A stretch of DNA of 64,000 bases from Chitinophagaceae bacterium (GCA_016713965.1 JADJOC010000009.1:1420127-1484126); one strand, 5' to 3'. Positions 30,026-41,695 are shown, numbered from the stretch's first letter. Notes: generated from the sequence alone by a model not told the origin. Program-made: numbers and translations.

Positions 30026-30622
30026 TTACTCTACTATATGTATTTTAATTGTAGCTTTATCTCCTACATTATCTACAGCTGTTGTATACACTATTCCTTT
30101 TTGGCCTCCAGCAGTTTGAAATGCATAAGCTTTAAATGCTGTGCTAACCACTACAGAAGTGGTTTTAGGAAAGTTAACGTGGGCTAATTTTTCATTAATA
30201 AAATCTATTGTAATTGTTTGCGGATTATTATCTGCAATATTTTTAAATTCAGCTGCTGTTAGTCCCAAATCTTTAAAATCTGTAGCATTATGTGCATTTA
30301 TTTTGCCTTGTAATAACTGTGATAGTACTGCCGGTGCAACCAATTGCTTATTATTGTCATCATAGTAGAAATCAATATTTGCTCCCAAATCCTGGTTGGC
30401 TTCCAATTGATCAAATGTATAAACTTTATTGCCTTTTGCAGCATATAATGACAAATTTGCTTCCTGTACTCCGTTTTGGCCACTCACAAAAGCCCTTTTT
30501 AATTCAAATAACTTTGTATTTACTACTTGAGCAGCCGGTGCCGGATCTTTTTTGCAACTTGTAAATATAAACCCGGATAATACTAATCCAACTGCTATGA
30601 TGAATGATGTTTTTAATTTCAT
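30026..30622 (-). CDS. Hypothetical lipoprotein
   Basis: A 198-residue intact protein with a lipoprotein signal (VLSGFIFTSC-KK) and an Ala/Pro linker. The body is a beta-rich domain with FDQLEANQDLGANIDFYYDD and TITIDFINEKLAHVNF. Unrecognised; similar lipoproteins of about 200 residues are widespread in Chitinophagaceae. It lies alone between repeats and a decayed gene. Confidence 0.7.
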   Translation of the reverse strand: MKLKTSFIIAVGLVLSGFIFTSCKKDPAPAAQVVNTKLFELKRAFVSGQNGVQEANLSLYAAKGNKVYTFDQLEANQDLGANIDFYYDDNNKQLVAPAVLSQLLQGKINAHNATDFKDLGLTAAEFKNIADNNPQTITIDFINEKLAHVNFPKTTSVVVSTAFKAYAFQTAGGQKGIVYTTAVDNVGDKATIKIHIVE

Positions 30623-30724
30623 AATATAAGATTTAATTATACATCCTATCAGCCAAAAACAATGCCAAGCTTAGATACATAAGTTGTTAAAATTTTCTAA
30701 ATAACTAAGATCTATTTATTTTAA

Positions 30725-31167
30725 TTAGATAATATAAACTTTCCAGGGAGCTATTAAATAATGTATTGCTTGTATATGGCCAATCTGTAATTTTTTAGTA
30801 ATGAATGGTTCCCATTGCAAAGGAAATATAATATCCTTTACATTTTCCTTACGTAATTTTTTTATATTTTTTCCTTAGTAATCAGTTTGATAAATGCTGT
30901 TTCATCTACTTTAACTATTTCTCTTGCCATAGTATCTTTGGAAAAATATCTACATCAGTAAAAGTTTTATTGTTTATAGAATATTTGGTAAGCGTTCTTT
31001 TGCCAAATTGTTGACTATAAACAGATGCCCCATAATTCTCCTATAGTTCTGTTAAACACATGAAATTTTAGACGTGTGGGCTGTAAGGTTATAAAATTAA
31101 AATTACTCAACCCACTCATTATATTTGTTGTAGCCAGCAACAGTACCATTTGCTTTATTACTTTCAT
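30725..31167 (-). pseudogene. Decayed gene of unknown function
   Basis: Coding-like pieces on the minus strand in several frames: MKVIKQMVLLLATTNIMSGL, ASVYSQQFGKRTLTKYSINN, DTMAREIVKVDETAFIKLIT, KKLQIGHIQAIHYLIAPWKV. At least three indels or stops interrupt it. The sequence reads like a small secreted protein remnant. The remaining bases of the 30623-31419 interval hold nothing I can identify. Confidence 0.4.
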
Positions 31168-31419
31168 ACCTATAAAATCAAGTGGGGTGATTAGTGCGTG
31201 GCTTATTATCAGAGGTTAAAGTCGGAATTAGTAACCAGGGTAGTGGCATCCAGGTAACTTTTTGTGCAACTACTTATAATTACTAGTAAAAAAAGCCCGG
31301 TAGTATCTTTTTAGTGTTCAATATGTAGGAGGATTAAGTTTGGTGGTAATTATTTATAAAAATATTCATCTATAAAAGCAAAAAACTGCCACAAATTAAT
31401 GAAGCAGTTTTAAATTAAG

Positions 31420-31505
31420 TACTCGGGATGGGAGTTGAACCCACACTCACATTACTGTGAACAGGATTTTAAGTCCTGCGTGTCTACCAGTTCCACCACC
31501 CGAGT
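31420..31505 (-). tRNA. tRNA-Leu (anticodon UAA)
   Basis: Acceptor stem ACTCGGG (31505-31499) pairs with CCCGAGT (31427-31421). Anticodon stem-loop CAGGA-CTTAAAA-TCCTG gives UAA. The variable arm is long, as in Leu tRNAs. T arm GTGGG-TTCAACT-CCCAT. CCA is not encoded. Confidence 0.93.
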
Positions 31506-31577
31506 GACAGAGATAAAAAAAGGCTGGTACCTTTATAAAAAAAAGCAGATAACAAAAGCTATCTGCTTCGTTCAATG

Positions 31578-31650
<73 letters not shown>

Positions 31651-31718
31651 ATTGTTTTGTAAGAACTAAATTTTTTTTGGATTGCAAAAATAAGGGAACA
31701 AATCTAACTATACAATTT

Positions 31719-31922
31719 TTATTTATATTTTGGATTATACAAAGTGTTTTCAGGCACCTTTACTTCTGGCTTGCCTTTGTAGCGGTGTGTATATAAACTA
31801 TAGCATCCGCCTAATATAAAAGCAATCACCAGGAAAACCTGGCAATACCAGATAAACCGTGAAGATGATACCCAGTTGTGGGCAAAATCTTTGTCCTTAT
31901 TGTCTATATATTCTTGTTCCAT
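31719..31922 (-). CDS. Small single-pass membrane protein
   Basis: 67 residues. A charged N-terminus (MEQEYIDNKDKDFAHNW) is followed by one membrane segment (FIWYCQVFLVIAFILGGCYS) and a basic tail. Short conserved-looking protein of unknown function, located between the glycosyltransferase gene and the tRNAs, same strand as both. The 46-base gap after the glycosyltransferase suggests one transcript. Confidence 0.6.
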   Translation of the reverse strand: MEQEYIDNKDKDFAHNWVSSSRFIWYCQVFLVIAFILGGCYSLYTHRYKGKPEVKVPENTLYNPKYK

Positions 31923-31968
31923 CAGTTAAAATTTGCTTTGCAAAAATAAGGCATCAACTGCAAAAAAA

Positions 31969-33066
31969 CTATTTGTTTTTTATAATTTCTAAAAAGGTAT
32001 TTTTCTTTTTTATAAAATATTCCCACACTACGGACCCCGTATACCATCCACCCTTTACAATACCACGTTTTACCGGGAAAACTGATTTTTTCTGTTTAAA
32101 AAAAAACCACCCGGTATATTTTACATGCGATTTAATAATAGCTAAAAAAAATCCCCCGTCGCCTTTTGTAAACAATGCCCAGTAAGCCGATACCGCATCC
32201 AGCCATAACCGGTAAGGTATTTTCCATAGCGCCATGCCAACAGGCAAATTTTTAGTCAGCATAATTAAATTATTTCTGAAATTCAATACCGTTTTTCTAT
32301 TATCGCCTTTAGGCAAGGTGCCACCACCAACATGATATACTGCCGAATGTGGTTGGACATACACTTTATATCCGGCTAATTGTAACCGCCAGCAAAAATC
32401 AATTTCTTCTTGGTGGGCAAAAAAATATTCATCCAACCCGCCAACCTGGTGATATACCGGCGCCCTTACAAACAAAGCTGCACCAGAGGCCCAAAAGCAT
32501 TCCTGCACATCGTCATATTGGCCATTATCTTCTTCACATATTTCAAAAATCCTTCCCCTGCAAAATGGATAGCCAAATTTATCTATCCATCCTCCGGAAG
32601 CTCCGGCATATTCAAACATATTTTTATTATTATAGGCTAATATTTTGGGCTGGCATGCAGCAATGGCCTTATCATTTTCCATCAGGTCAATTACTGGTTC
32701 AATCCATCCTGGTGTTACTTCCACATCACTGTTCAATAATACATAATAATCACTTTGCACCTGTTTTAATGCTGTATTGTAACCTTTTGCAAAACCTTCA
32801 TTACTTGCATTTATAATTATTTCTACTTCAGGGAAATTTTCTTGCAGGAATATCACAGAGTTATCTGTCGATGCATTATCGGCTACAATAATTTTTTTAT
32901 TGGTATAAGTACATGATAATACTGAAGGAAGAAATTTTTCTAAAAATTTTATTCCATTCCAGTTTAGTATTACAACCGACACCAAAGGATTTTTGTTAGC
33001 GGTAGTATCAACCGCTTCAACATCGTCCCCGCCATAGGCGGGGTTACGTTCATTATTATTTAGCAT
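31969..33066 (-). CDS. Family 2 glycosyltransferase
   Basis: A 365-residue protein with an intact GT-A fold: VSVVILNWNGIKFLEKFLPS, IIVADNASTDNSV, YVLLNSDVEVTPGW (DxD-type metal site), FWASGAALFVRAPVYHQVGG and the later EIDFCWRLQLAG. This is the pattern of rhamnosyl- and other polysaccharide glycosyltransferases. It transfers a sugar from a nucleotide donor to a surface polysaccharide precursor in the cytoplasm, by family analogy. The N-terminal 25 residues (NPAYGGDDVEAVD) are encoded by a small palindromic repeat (CCCCGCC-ATA-GGCGGGG) and may not be essential; a later start at the VSVVIL region is possible. Confidence 0.88.
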   Translation of the reverse strand: MLNNNERNPAYGGDDVEAVDTTANKNPLVSVVILNWNGIKFLEKFLPSVLSCTYTNKKIIVADNASTDNSVIFLQENFPEVEIIINASNEGFAKGYNTALKQVQSDYYVLLNSDVEVTPGWIEPVIDLMENDKAIAACQPKILAYNNKNMFEYAGASGGWIDKFGYPFCRGRIFEICEEDNGQYDDVQECFWASGAALFVRAPVYHQVGGLDEYFFAHQEEIDFCWRLQLAGYKVYVQPHSAVYHVGGGTLPKGDNRKTVLNFRNNLIMLTKNLPVGMALWKIPYRLWLDAVSAYWALFTKGDGGFFLAIIKSHVKYTGWFFFKQKKSVFPVKRGIVKGGWYTGSVVWEYFIKKKNTFLEIIKNK

Positions 33067-33170
33067 TTTATATTATGTACAATAATTTTATTTATAACAT
33101 ATTGCTCCCATGGAGCTAAAATAATTAATATTGTTATACTATTACTAACATGCCGCTCCTACGGAGCTAA

Positions 33171-33245
33171 CCTCAAACCTCAAACCTCAAACCCCAAACC
33201 TCAAACCCCAAACCTTTCAAACCAAACCTCAAACCTTTAAACTCC
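33171..33245. repeat. Tandem CTCAAAC-type repeat
   Basis: About ten copies of a seven-base unit (CTCAAAC with variants CCCAAAC, TTCAAAC) directly upstream of the histidine kinase gene. Low complexity, possibly length-variable. Just before it stand two short palindromes (GCTCCCATGGAGC, GCTCCTACGGAGC), a repeat type I recall in related genomes. Confidence 0.75.
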
Positions 33246-33279
33246 AAATTCCTAATACCAAATTCCTTATTTTTACCCT

Positions 33280-34431
33280 ATGTTCACTCAAGTATTTAAT
33301 TGGCGTACATTGCTGGCGCTGGTAGCTATTGCCATAGTTACCGGTACAATTTTTTATTCTGATTACCTGTCAAAAAAAATTGCAAAAGAAGAAAGAAAAA
33401 AAGTTAATGTCTGGGTGCAATCCTTAAAAACAAGGGCCCAGGCTACAGAAGCTTCAGCGCTTACGCTTACCAATATCATTACATCAGAAAATACGGATAT
33501 ACCCATTATTGAAACCGATGAAAATGATAATCCTTCCGGGCAGGGGTTAAATTTGGATACCGTACAAATTAAAGCAGATACCAGCTATTTAAGAGAGAAA
33601 GTAGGCGAGTTTAAAAAGCAGCATGCGCCTATAATTATTGAAATAAACAGTAATCCGTTAATTATTAATAAGTATTATTATGGAGATTCGCAGTTGTTAA
33701 AAGAAGTACGGTATTACCCACTTGTACAATTGCTGGTGATCACCCTCTTTATAATAATTACATTAATAGCCATTACTACCAAAAACAAAAGTACACAAAA
33801 TCAGGTATGGGCCGGAATGGCAAAAGAAGCTGCTCACCAGCTGGGCACGCCTATCTCTTCACTTCAGGGATGGGTGGAAATGATGAAAGAAGATGTTGCC
33901 AATGAAAAAATTGCTACAGAAATATTAAAAGACATCGACCGGTTAAAGTTGGTCAGTGACAGGTTTGGTAAAATTGGAAGTACGCCCCAATTAGAAGAAA
34001 ATAATATCGTTAAACAAATTGAAGGTATGGTAGCTTATATCAAGCGCCGCTCCCCTGATAAAGTTAACTTTAACATACAGGTTAATGAGCCGGAAATTAT
34101 TGCAATGATAAATGCTCCGCTATTTGACTGGGTAATAGAAAATTTATTAAAAAATGCACTAGACGCAATGGATGGCGCAGGGGATATTAAAATTTTTATT
34201 AAAGATGAAAAAGCGCAAATTATTATTGATATAGCCGATACAGGTAAAGGTATTGGCAAACAAAATATTTCTAAAGTATTTAAGCCTGGCTTTACTACAA
34301 AAAAAAGAGGGTGGGGGCTGGGTTTAAGTTGATCTAAAAGAATCATTGAACAATACCATAAAGGCGAATTGTTTGTAAAAAATTCAGAAGCAGGTAAGGG
34401 GACTACGTTTAGGATATTGCTGAAGAAATAG
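33280..34431 (+). CDS. Membrane sensor histidine kinase (in-frame stop near its end)
   Basis: About 383 residues. First membrane segment at residues 7-30 (TLLALVAIAIVTGTIFYSDY), a periplasmic domain, second segment near 148-166 (LVQLLVITLFIIITLIAIT), then the kinase core: H box AKEAAHQLGTPISSLQGW, N box NLLKNALDAM, G1 DIADTGKGIGKQNISK, G2 RGWGLGLS. An in-frame TGA at 34330-34332 follows GLGLS; the same frame goes on with SKRIIEQYHKGELFVKNSEA and ends at 34431, as expected of the family. TTA to TGA would explain it. No response regulator is adjacent. Confidence 0.82.
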
Positions 34432-34694
34432 CTAACTATTGAAAATTATAATTCCATTTTTGGTTGAGATAACACCTCCTTATATATAAACTGAAATACC
34501 TCATATTGGGATTGCCTTTATTTTAATCCTTCTTTTATTGTTATAGTATTCCTTTTATAACATTTATTGTGTAAAACAGCACAGTTATATATTTCTTATA
34601 GTCAGTTAGTCAGTCAGAGATTATATCAGTAATTTTACAAAAGAAAAATATCTAAAAAATTATAAACAATTAATCATTTTATAAAAAGTAAATT
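34432..34694. other. Intergenic region
   Basis: About 260 AT-rich bases between the kinase and the T9SS cargo gene. Nothing identified beyond a probable promoter. Confidence 0.4.
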
Positions 34695-36497
34695 ATGAAT
34701 AAAATAATATACATGCTGTGTTTTATTATAAGTGTAATTACATGCCCATGCTTGTATGCACAAAATGTTACAATCACTTATCAGGGAAGTAGCCTATGCA
34801 ATATTAAAAATAACAATATGTGCTGCAATACATTTAATATGAGCGGCAATAACCCTACTGTAGGTGGAGCAAAGCATTGGCCGGTATCAGGCGGTGCAAC
34901 CTTTGATGGTATCAGCATTCAAATGACCACAAGAAAAGATGCTATTAATAATATCAATAACGGCACTGCTTATGGAATTGAATATAATTTTAAAGTTGGC
35001 TTTACCTATGTAGTTTCACTGGATATTGCATATACTTCAGTACCTAATGGGCAATGGCCCACAATTTACGTATCCTTTTGGGGTGCACTTCCTAAGCCAA
35101 ATAATACTGATCCGATTTCTTGCGGAGCTGTGGAAGCGAACAAATACCTTAGTTCTATTAATCTTTCAGGGCTTATAAATAAAATTTGGCCAAGTCAAAC
35201 TGCAAAAAAACTTATGCCTCCAATCCATTCGTGGTACCATATTTACAACCATATTTAATTATAACAGCTTCTTGACGGGGCTACTGGTGGAAACGTTGTA
35301 TCAATTAGCAAAGTTACTATTACCGAAACCCCAATTGTTAATTTTACACTAACGCCTGCATCAGTAAACTTGCCTGCCGGAAATATACTTAACCAGGTAT
35401 TTACGGTAAATAATACAGCAAATATACCTGGGGTAACATCTTATGAATGGAACTTGGGCGCAGTACCCAATGGGTGGATGTACCAGGGTAATGCTGCTCC
35501 ACAAGTAATTGTAACCGCTGCTAATACTTTATCCTTATCATCAGTTCCTTGTACAAACATATTAAAAGATGTTACTGCAATAGCAAAAACAGGTAATAAA
35601 AATTATCCTACCAATGTAAGTACGGCAGCAATTACTGCACCTATCCCTCCTAATTTAAGTATCACTGGGAGTAAATATTAGATGTGTAATGGTGCAATGG
35701 ATTATACGCTTAATGGTATGCCGAACGGAACTCCTGTACAATGGGAATCTTCTAATCCGGCTATCGCAACAGTCACAGCTAATGGTAACCCGGCAACCGT
35801 TACAAAAGTTAGCAACGGATCTATAATATTAACTGCTAAAGTGAAGTCTGATTGTGGACATTTTTTTTCTACTACCAAACAAATACAAATGCTGTCAGCG
35901 CCGGCATCTATTGGTATTGTAAGCTTAAGTAACATAGAGTTTTGCGGAGATGGGAGTTCGTTTAGGGTACTTCCAAACGTAAATAATTATGGTGTGTTTA
36001 CAGTAAGCAGCTATTCAGGCACTTTAACCTGGAGTTTACCTCCTTATAGTATTAGCAATAAAATGAGTTGGTACGATGAAGGAAATGGAAAATTAAGGCT
36101 TTCTTCAAAAATCTCCAATTCCTCTGTCACGCTAAGATGTACGTCAACTAATTCTTGTGGTTCAACTTATAAAGATTACTGGTTTACAACCGGTGACTGC
36201 CCTGTTGCATTAACTATCGGTAACAGTACATTAAATAGTAATATTGAGAATGCTCAAATATTTCCTAACCCTTCTAACGGTCAGTTTAATATATCGTTAA
36301 ATACCAATAATGCTGCAACGGCCATCCAAAAAATTATTATAAAAAATAAAATGGGTATTACTGTTTATCAACAGGCATTTAAAAATAATCAAAAAATACA
36401 AACGATAAACTTGTCTGATAAACCCGCAGATATTTATACAATACAAATATTTGATGGTAGAAAATGGATAACTGAAAGATTAAGATTAAATAAATAG
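34695..36497 (+). CDS. Secreted protein with T9SS C-terminal sorting domain (interrupted)
   Basis: Reconstructed to about 600 residues: a signal peptide (MNKIIYMLCFIISVITCPCL), an N-terminal domain with Cys-rich stretch, PKD/Ig-like repeats (VNLPAGNILNQVFTVNNTAN, VQWESSNPAIATVTANGNPA), and a typical type A sorting domain at the end (NAQIFPNPSNGQFNISL, then IYTIQIFDGRKWITERLRLN). It should be exported across the outer membrane by type IX secretion and anchored or released. Stops at 35258-35270 reflect two compensating indels; the TAG at 35679-35681 is in frame (TTG to TAG would restore Leu). Confidence 0.8.
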
Positions 36498-36515
36498 TGC
36501 GTAACAGTAAAATAT

Positions 36516-36552
36516 AAACCGGGGTGTGTTGAAGAGCATAGCCCGGTTTTTG
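36516..36552 (+). terminator. Rho-independent terminator
   Basis: AACCGGG and CCCGGTT with a T run, 19 bases after the stop of the T9SS cargo gene. Confidence 0.8.
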
Positions 36553-36693
36553 TTGTGTTAAAAAAAGGTAATGTACTGAAAAATGGTTGGTGGATTTTTC
36601 CAAGAAAATTCTTATAATGCGTCATCTAATCTGAAGAGGAAATAAGCTCTGGTGGAGACCAACTTATCAGCAATAAGATTAGAGCTTATACTG

Positions 36694-36724
36694 AAAAAAG
36701 AGCAGCGTTTTGCTGCTCTTTTTT
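36694..36724 (+). terminator. Strong terminator-like hairpin
   Basis: AAAAAAGAGCAGC-GTTTT-GCTGCTCTTTTTT. It is symmetrical and could act in both directions, at the edge of the IS256-like element. The short open stretch before it (EEISSGGDQLISNKIRAYTE) may be a gene remnant. Confidence 0.75.
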
Positions 36725-36759
36725 ATGCATTTTCTGGTAAGCCCAATGGCTTTAAAAAC

Positions 36760-37730
36760 TCATTTTTTGTTAGAAAAATATACATACCACTTAATAAAGT
36801 TGATTCTGTTTTTTGGAGTAAGACCCCTGTGTAAATCTAAATGATTTTTTAAATGGCTAAAGTAACCTTCTATGCCATTTGTTGTATGAGGTATTTTTGA
36901 GTTAGATAAGTAATGAAACATATTAGGTAAAGCTCTTTTTATGGTAAAATAGGATCGCCTTAATAATTTGTGAGTGTACCAATATCTTTTAGAATTTTCC
37001 TTAAATGTTTTCTCATTAATATATACCTTATGTATTACATACCAGTTATCAAGTTGTTTAATCCAAAACAACTTATCATTGTGTGTTTTTATTCTCAGCA
37101 GCATTAAAATTAAACCTCGAAGTTGCTGGCCTGATTCATGCTTGGGATAGCGTGTAAGCCACAACAGGCACATACGCTGGATATGGACAAGGCAACGCTG
37201 CACTTTAACATCAGATATAGATTTTTTGATTGCTTTTAATATGCTTTTATGGCCATCGGTGGTAATACTTTCTAATTGTAATCCTAAGCGAATAAGGTTA
37301 TCTAAATCCTCTTTAATTTCTACATAATGTTCTCCATCAGAAAATCTGATAAGCTGTGTATATCCATCTAAATCATCCTGGTAAGCCAATAAACAAAACT
37401 TTTAAAATAAGTAGCATCTATTCTAAGATTTACCTGGCCTCTTTTAATAATTTTTATCTGAGGCGCTTGCTCAAGTAGCGTATAAAATGTTCGTTGAAGT
37501 GTATCTATTGAATAACCACTGTCCCTTGATAATGTCTTATAAGTTTGTCGTTCCAATACCCATTTTTTAAACCAGGTAAACCGATTTTTTATACGCTGTT
37601 CTTTCCTGTTAGAGGTAAATAAAATCCCGCAATTTTTGCACTTAAATCTTTGTTTACCATGGCGTTTTCCCCAGCCAATTACCTTCAGCTGCCCACATGA
37701 CCAGCGTCGCTTTTTTTTTGAAATGTTCAT
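36760..37730 (-). CDS. IS256-like transposase with zinc-binding N-terminus (one frameshift)
   Basis: Two overlapping frames (37730-37368 and 37389-36760) form one protein of about 320 residues. N-terminus: a zinc-ribbon-like region (FKCKNCGILFTSNRK) and a helix-turn-helix-like segment (YSIDTLQRTFYTLL). Catalytic part: LRIDATYFK (first Asp), LESITTDGHKSI (second Asp), VQRCLVHIQRM and NGIEGYFSHLKNHL (Glu). This matches what is annotated as the Zn-binding variant of the IS256 family, to my recollection. It lies just upstream of a histidine kinase gene whose start is missing. Exact IS ends were not found. Confidence 0.75.
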
Positions 37731-37738
37731 AAAAATAA

Positions 37739-37768
37739 AAGTTTGATGAAACGTGTTTCATCAAACTT
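37739..37768. repeat. Perfect 30-bp palindrome at the IS edge
   Basis: AAGTTTGATGAAAC-GT-GTTTCATCAAACTT, a 14-bp stem around two bases. It stands 8 bases upstream of the transposase start and may be an IS end or an operator. No second copy was found on the other side. Confidence 0.7.
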
Positions 37769-37799
37769 CTGTCAAATCTTTTACTATAATACTTCTTAG

Positions 37800-40240
37800 C
37801 AGTTTTTAACAACCATTTTTCAGTATTATACCAACAATTTAAAAGAAGCCCAAAAATTATTGGATTTTTCCCTTGACATTATTTGCTCTATTGATGAAAA
37901 TGGAAATTTTGTTACGGTAAGTGCTGCATCAGAAAAAATATGGGGATATAAGCCTGCCGAACTGGAAGGAAAGAGATATATGGATTTGGTGGTGGAAGAA
38001 GATCATGAATTAACCAATGACGCTGCTGCCAATATCATGAATGGAAACGATACAACCAATTTTGAAAACAGGTACCGTTGTAAAAACGGAGATGTTATTC
38101 CTATTGTCTGGTCGGCCAGGTGGAACAGCGAAGAAAAAATGATGTATTGTGTAGCCCGCGATGCCAGGGAAAAGAAAAAAGTTGAGCAGGAAATCAGGGA
38201 TAGAAAACGGCAATTGGTAGATACCATTACCGAACTGAAAGAAACTAACCGGCAATTGGCTTTAGTAAATGAATTCCGGTTTTTATCAGATATCATCCCG
38301 CAAATAATATGGACATCAAAACCTGATGGCAACCTTGATTATTTTAATAAAAAATGGTATGAATATACCGGCCTGGCCTTTGAACAAACTAAGGACTCGG
38401 GATGGGAAACAGTTATACACCCTGATGATTTACAAAACTGTATTAACAAATGGACAAATTCATTTAAAACAGGAGAAGACTATGAAGTAGAATACCGCTT
38501 AAAATCTGCTGATAATCTTTATCGCTGGCATTTAGGAAGGGCAAAACCTATGTTTAATGAGAAAGGTGAAATAGTAAAATGGTTTGGTACCTGTACGGAT
38601 ATACACGATACAAAGCTGATGCATGAAGAACTCGAAAAGAATAATGAAGAATTAACCCGTTTTAGAGAAATAGCTATTGAAGAAGTACAGAAAAAAAGCC
38701 AGTTACTTAACGGTATGCTTAAAAACCTGCCGGTTATTATCTACCGAATTGATGCTGATGGAATTATTACAGATATAATGGGGGCAGGCTTGAAACTAAT
38801 TGGATTAAAAGAAGGAGAATTGGTGGGCATAAATGCATTAGATACGTATAGTCATTTACCGGACATCTTAAATAAATTACACACCGGAGAATCTAATGTG
38901 TATGAAAGGTGGAAACATTTTGAAGGTAAAGATTATTGTTTTGAAATTTATCTTTTTAATGATGAGGTGAACCCGGGGTTCTTGGGTTTAGCTTAGATAT
39001 TACTGAAAGAAAGAAAGCTGAAAAATTACTAAAAGAAGCAAAAGAAAATGCAGAAAATGCCAGTCATTTTAAAACGAAATTTTTGGCCAGCATGAGCCAT
39101 GAAATACGTACTCCGTTAAATGCAATTTTAGGTTTTGCAAAGATTTTAAAGGACACAGATATCCCTCCACAACAATATCAGGAATATATTTCTCATATAG
39201 AATCTTCCGGCACCATTCTTTTAAAGCTGATTGGCGATGTATTAGATCTTAATAAGATTGAGGAAGGAAAACTTACTATTCAAAATGAACCTTTCAATTT
39301 TATTGAAACGATTCAGTCCTGTATACATCCCTATAAATTCCAGGCCAATGAAAAAGGATTGGAATTTGATGTGCTGGTTGATCCCAATATTCCCATACAC
39401 CTTATCGGTGACCCTTACCGTATCAATCAAATCCTGATTAATTTATTAGGAAACGCATTAAAGTTTACAAAAGAAGGAAAAATTTCAGTTTCCATATCTC
39501 AGGTTGGCAACCCCACTTTGCATGAAGAGAATATTAAACTAAAAATAACAGTCCAGGATACAGGTTTAGGCATACCGGAAGATAAACAACAGCTGATATT
39601 TGAAAGTTTTACACAATCAGATGATGGAATAGTTAAAGAGTATGGAGGCTCAGGTTTGGGGCTTACTATAGTGCAGCAATTAATAACCTTAATGAATGGC
39701 AAAATAAGTGTTCAGAGCCCTTCGCAATTAATACATACTAAAGGAGGCCCTGGTACATTATTTGAGTTAGTTATTCCTGTAAAAATAAAAACACATTTTT
39801 CAGATCATACAATAATAGAGGCAGGTGGACTACTAAAAGATATAGCAAGCATACAGAATATATCGGTATTAATTGTAGAAGATAATGTACTTAACCAGCG
39901 GGTAGCCAGTTATTTTTTAAACAAGATTGGCTGCAAGACAGATATTGCACAAAATGGATTAGAAGCTGTAGAAATGGTAACCAAAAATTTATATGACATT
40001 ATACTAATGGATTTACAAATGCCCGTGATGGATGGATTTGAAGCTACAACCATTATCCGGAATAAGCTTAAAAAAGATATACCTATTATCGGGCTTACTG
40101 CCAATGTTTTTAAAGAAGATATAGGCAATTGCCTTAATGCCGGGATGAATGATCATTTAGGCAAGCCATTTAAACCCGAACAGCTGGCCGGTCTTATTAT
40201 GAAATGGTATAGGGTAAAAGATGGGGTTTTTACCAATTAG
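37800..40240 (+). CDS. Hybrid PAS histidine kinase/response regulator (5' truncated, one frameshift)
   Basis: About 810 residues. Three PAS domains: from LLDFSLDIICSIDENGNFVT, from IIPQIIWTSKPDGNLDYFNK, and from NLPVIIYRIDADGIITDIMG. Then HisKA (FLASMSHEIRTPLNAILGF), HATPase (NQILINLLGNALKFTKEG, DTGLGIPEDKQ, GGSGLGLTIV) and a receiver domain (VLIVEDNVLN, LMDLQMPVMDG). One missing T near 38987 joins the frames (GFSLDITERKKAEKLLKEAK). There is no ATG upstream of 37860; coding-like sequence (TTIFQYYTNNLKEAQKLLDF) runs back to a TAG at 37797-37799, next to the IS256-like element. The gene therefore seems cut by the insertion. Confidence 0.85.
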
Positions 40241-40427
40241 CCCCGTAAACAGGCAAAAAGGAGATCATTATTATTAAGTTTTATTACATGCGCCAATAAT
40301 TTTTAGCATTATTATATTATTCCAACCCTTTATAAAATCTATTTTAGCTATCCCAACCGTATCATTCGGGGTTCTATCTTATCCGCTTTAAATCCGTTGT
40401 AACCTTGTCATCAGTGTGTTCCCATCA

Positions 40428-41673
40428 TCAATATTCCATTTTTCTTAAAGCCGGGGCTTTGAACCAGGTAACCACCACCACTATTAATGTCATAAAACCC
40501 CCAAATATTACAGAAGGTACCAAACCTAAAATGCTGGAGGCAAACCCACTTTCAAATTGTCCCAACTCATTACTGCTATTGATAAACATAGAATTTACAG
40601 AAGATACCCTGCCCCGCATTTCATCTGGTGTGGAAAGCTGTAAAATTGTACCTCTTATGATTACACTGATGCCATCAAAAATACCACTGCATAATAAAGC
40701 TGTAAAAGAAATCCAGTAAATATCAGATAACCCGAATACAATAATGCATAGCCCGAAACCAGCTACTGCAAGCATCATTTTTTTACCCTGGCTGCGCTGC
40801 ATAGGAAAAATAGTGAATAAAATAATTATACTTATGGCACCGATATCACTTGCAGCTGTAAGCCAGCCGAAACCAATAGGTCCGGTGTGCAAAATCTTTG
40901 CGCTGAACTCGGGGATTAATGCCACAGCTCCGCCAAAAAGTACAGCAAACAAATCTAAAGAAATGGCACCCAATAAGATTTTGCTTTTGTATACATATTT
41001 CAAACCTTCTTTTACACTTTCCCATGCACCGGTATTTTTTTTATTATGCAATACCGGTTTATTTTTTACAAACGATAAAAAAAAGGCAGCCAACAACACA
41101 TACACAAGTATGATAACAAAGGTATCATTCACACCAAACCACGCAATAAAAAAACCTGAGCTTGCATGTCCGGTAATTGATGCTGTTAACCAGGTTGATG
41201 AATTAATATTGGCAGCATATTTTAAACTATTTTTTGGTATAAGCTGGGCAATAATTGCATGGGATGCAGGACCGGCGAAAGCACGGATAATACCGGTTAA
41301 AAATATTATACAATAAAAAGCATACTCGAGTGAATGTGCACTGATTTTTTTATGTATAAAAGGTAATGTGAAAAAGATTAATAAAACTATACAAAGAGAA
41401 TAGCTCAACATACCTTTTAACAGCAATGTCCCTTTTATCGGATGTGTCAACTACGTGACCAGCGTATAAGGCCAGAGAAAATACAGGTATAAATTCTGAC
41501 AAACCTACCAGGCCTATTGCGAAAGAACTCTGTGTAAGGTGAAATAATTGGTAGGCTACTACTGTGCCTACCATCCTCAATGCCATGGTATACAGAAAAC
41601 GTGAAATGATGTACAATCGGAATTCTTTTTCATTTAGGGGTGACAAGGCAGGTTTTGTAAATAGCTGGTTCAT
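40428..41673 (-). CDS. MFS exporter (one frameshift)
   Basis: About 414 residues and twelve membrane segments. The N-terminus reads NEKEFRLYIISRFLYTMALR and the A-loop HVVDTSDKR. The break near 41435 (an extra G) separates the first part from LLLKGMLSYSLCIVLLIFF. C-terminal half: DEMRGRVSSVNSMFI, typical of the EntS/MFS_3 exporter group. Likely a drug or metabolite exporter in the inner membrane; substrate unknown. Convergent with the hybrid kinase and separate from the kinase gene at 41696. Confidence 0.82.
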
Positions 41674-41695
41674 TATTGCAAAACTACAATTTTAT

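Noticed and set aside
33171..33245. CTCAAAC repeats as a CRISPR or regulatory array
   Set aside because: Unit is seven bases with no spacers: a simple tandem repeat.
40744..41316. 190-codon plus-strand frame opposite the MFS gene
   Set aside because: It mirrors the membrane-protein codons of a clear MFS gene and has no features of its own.
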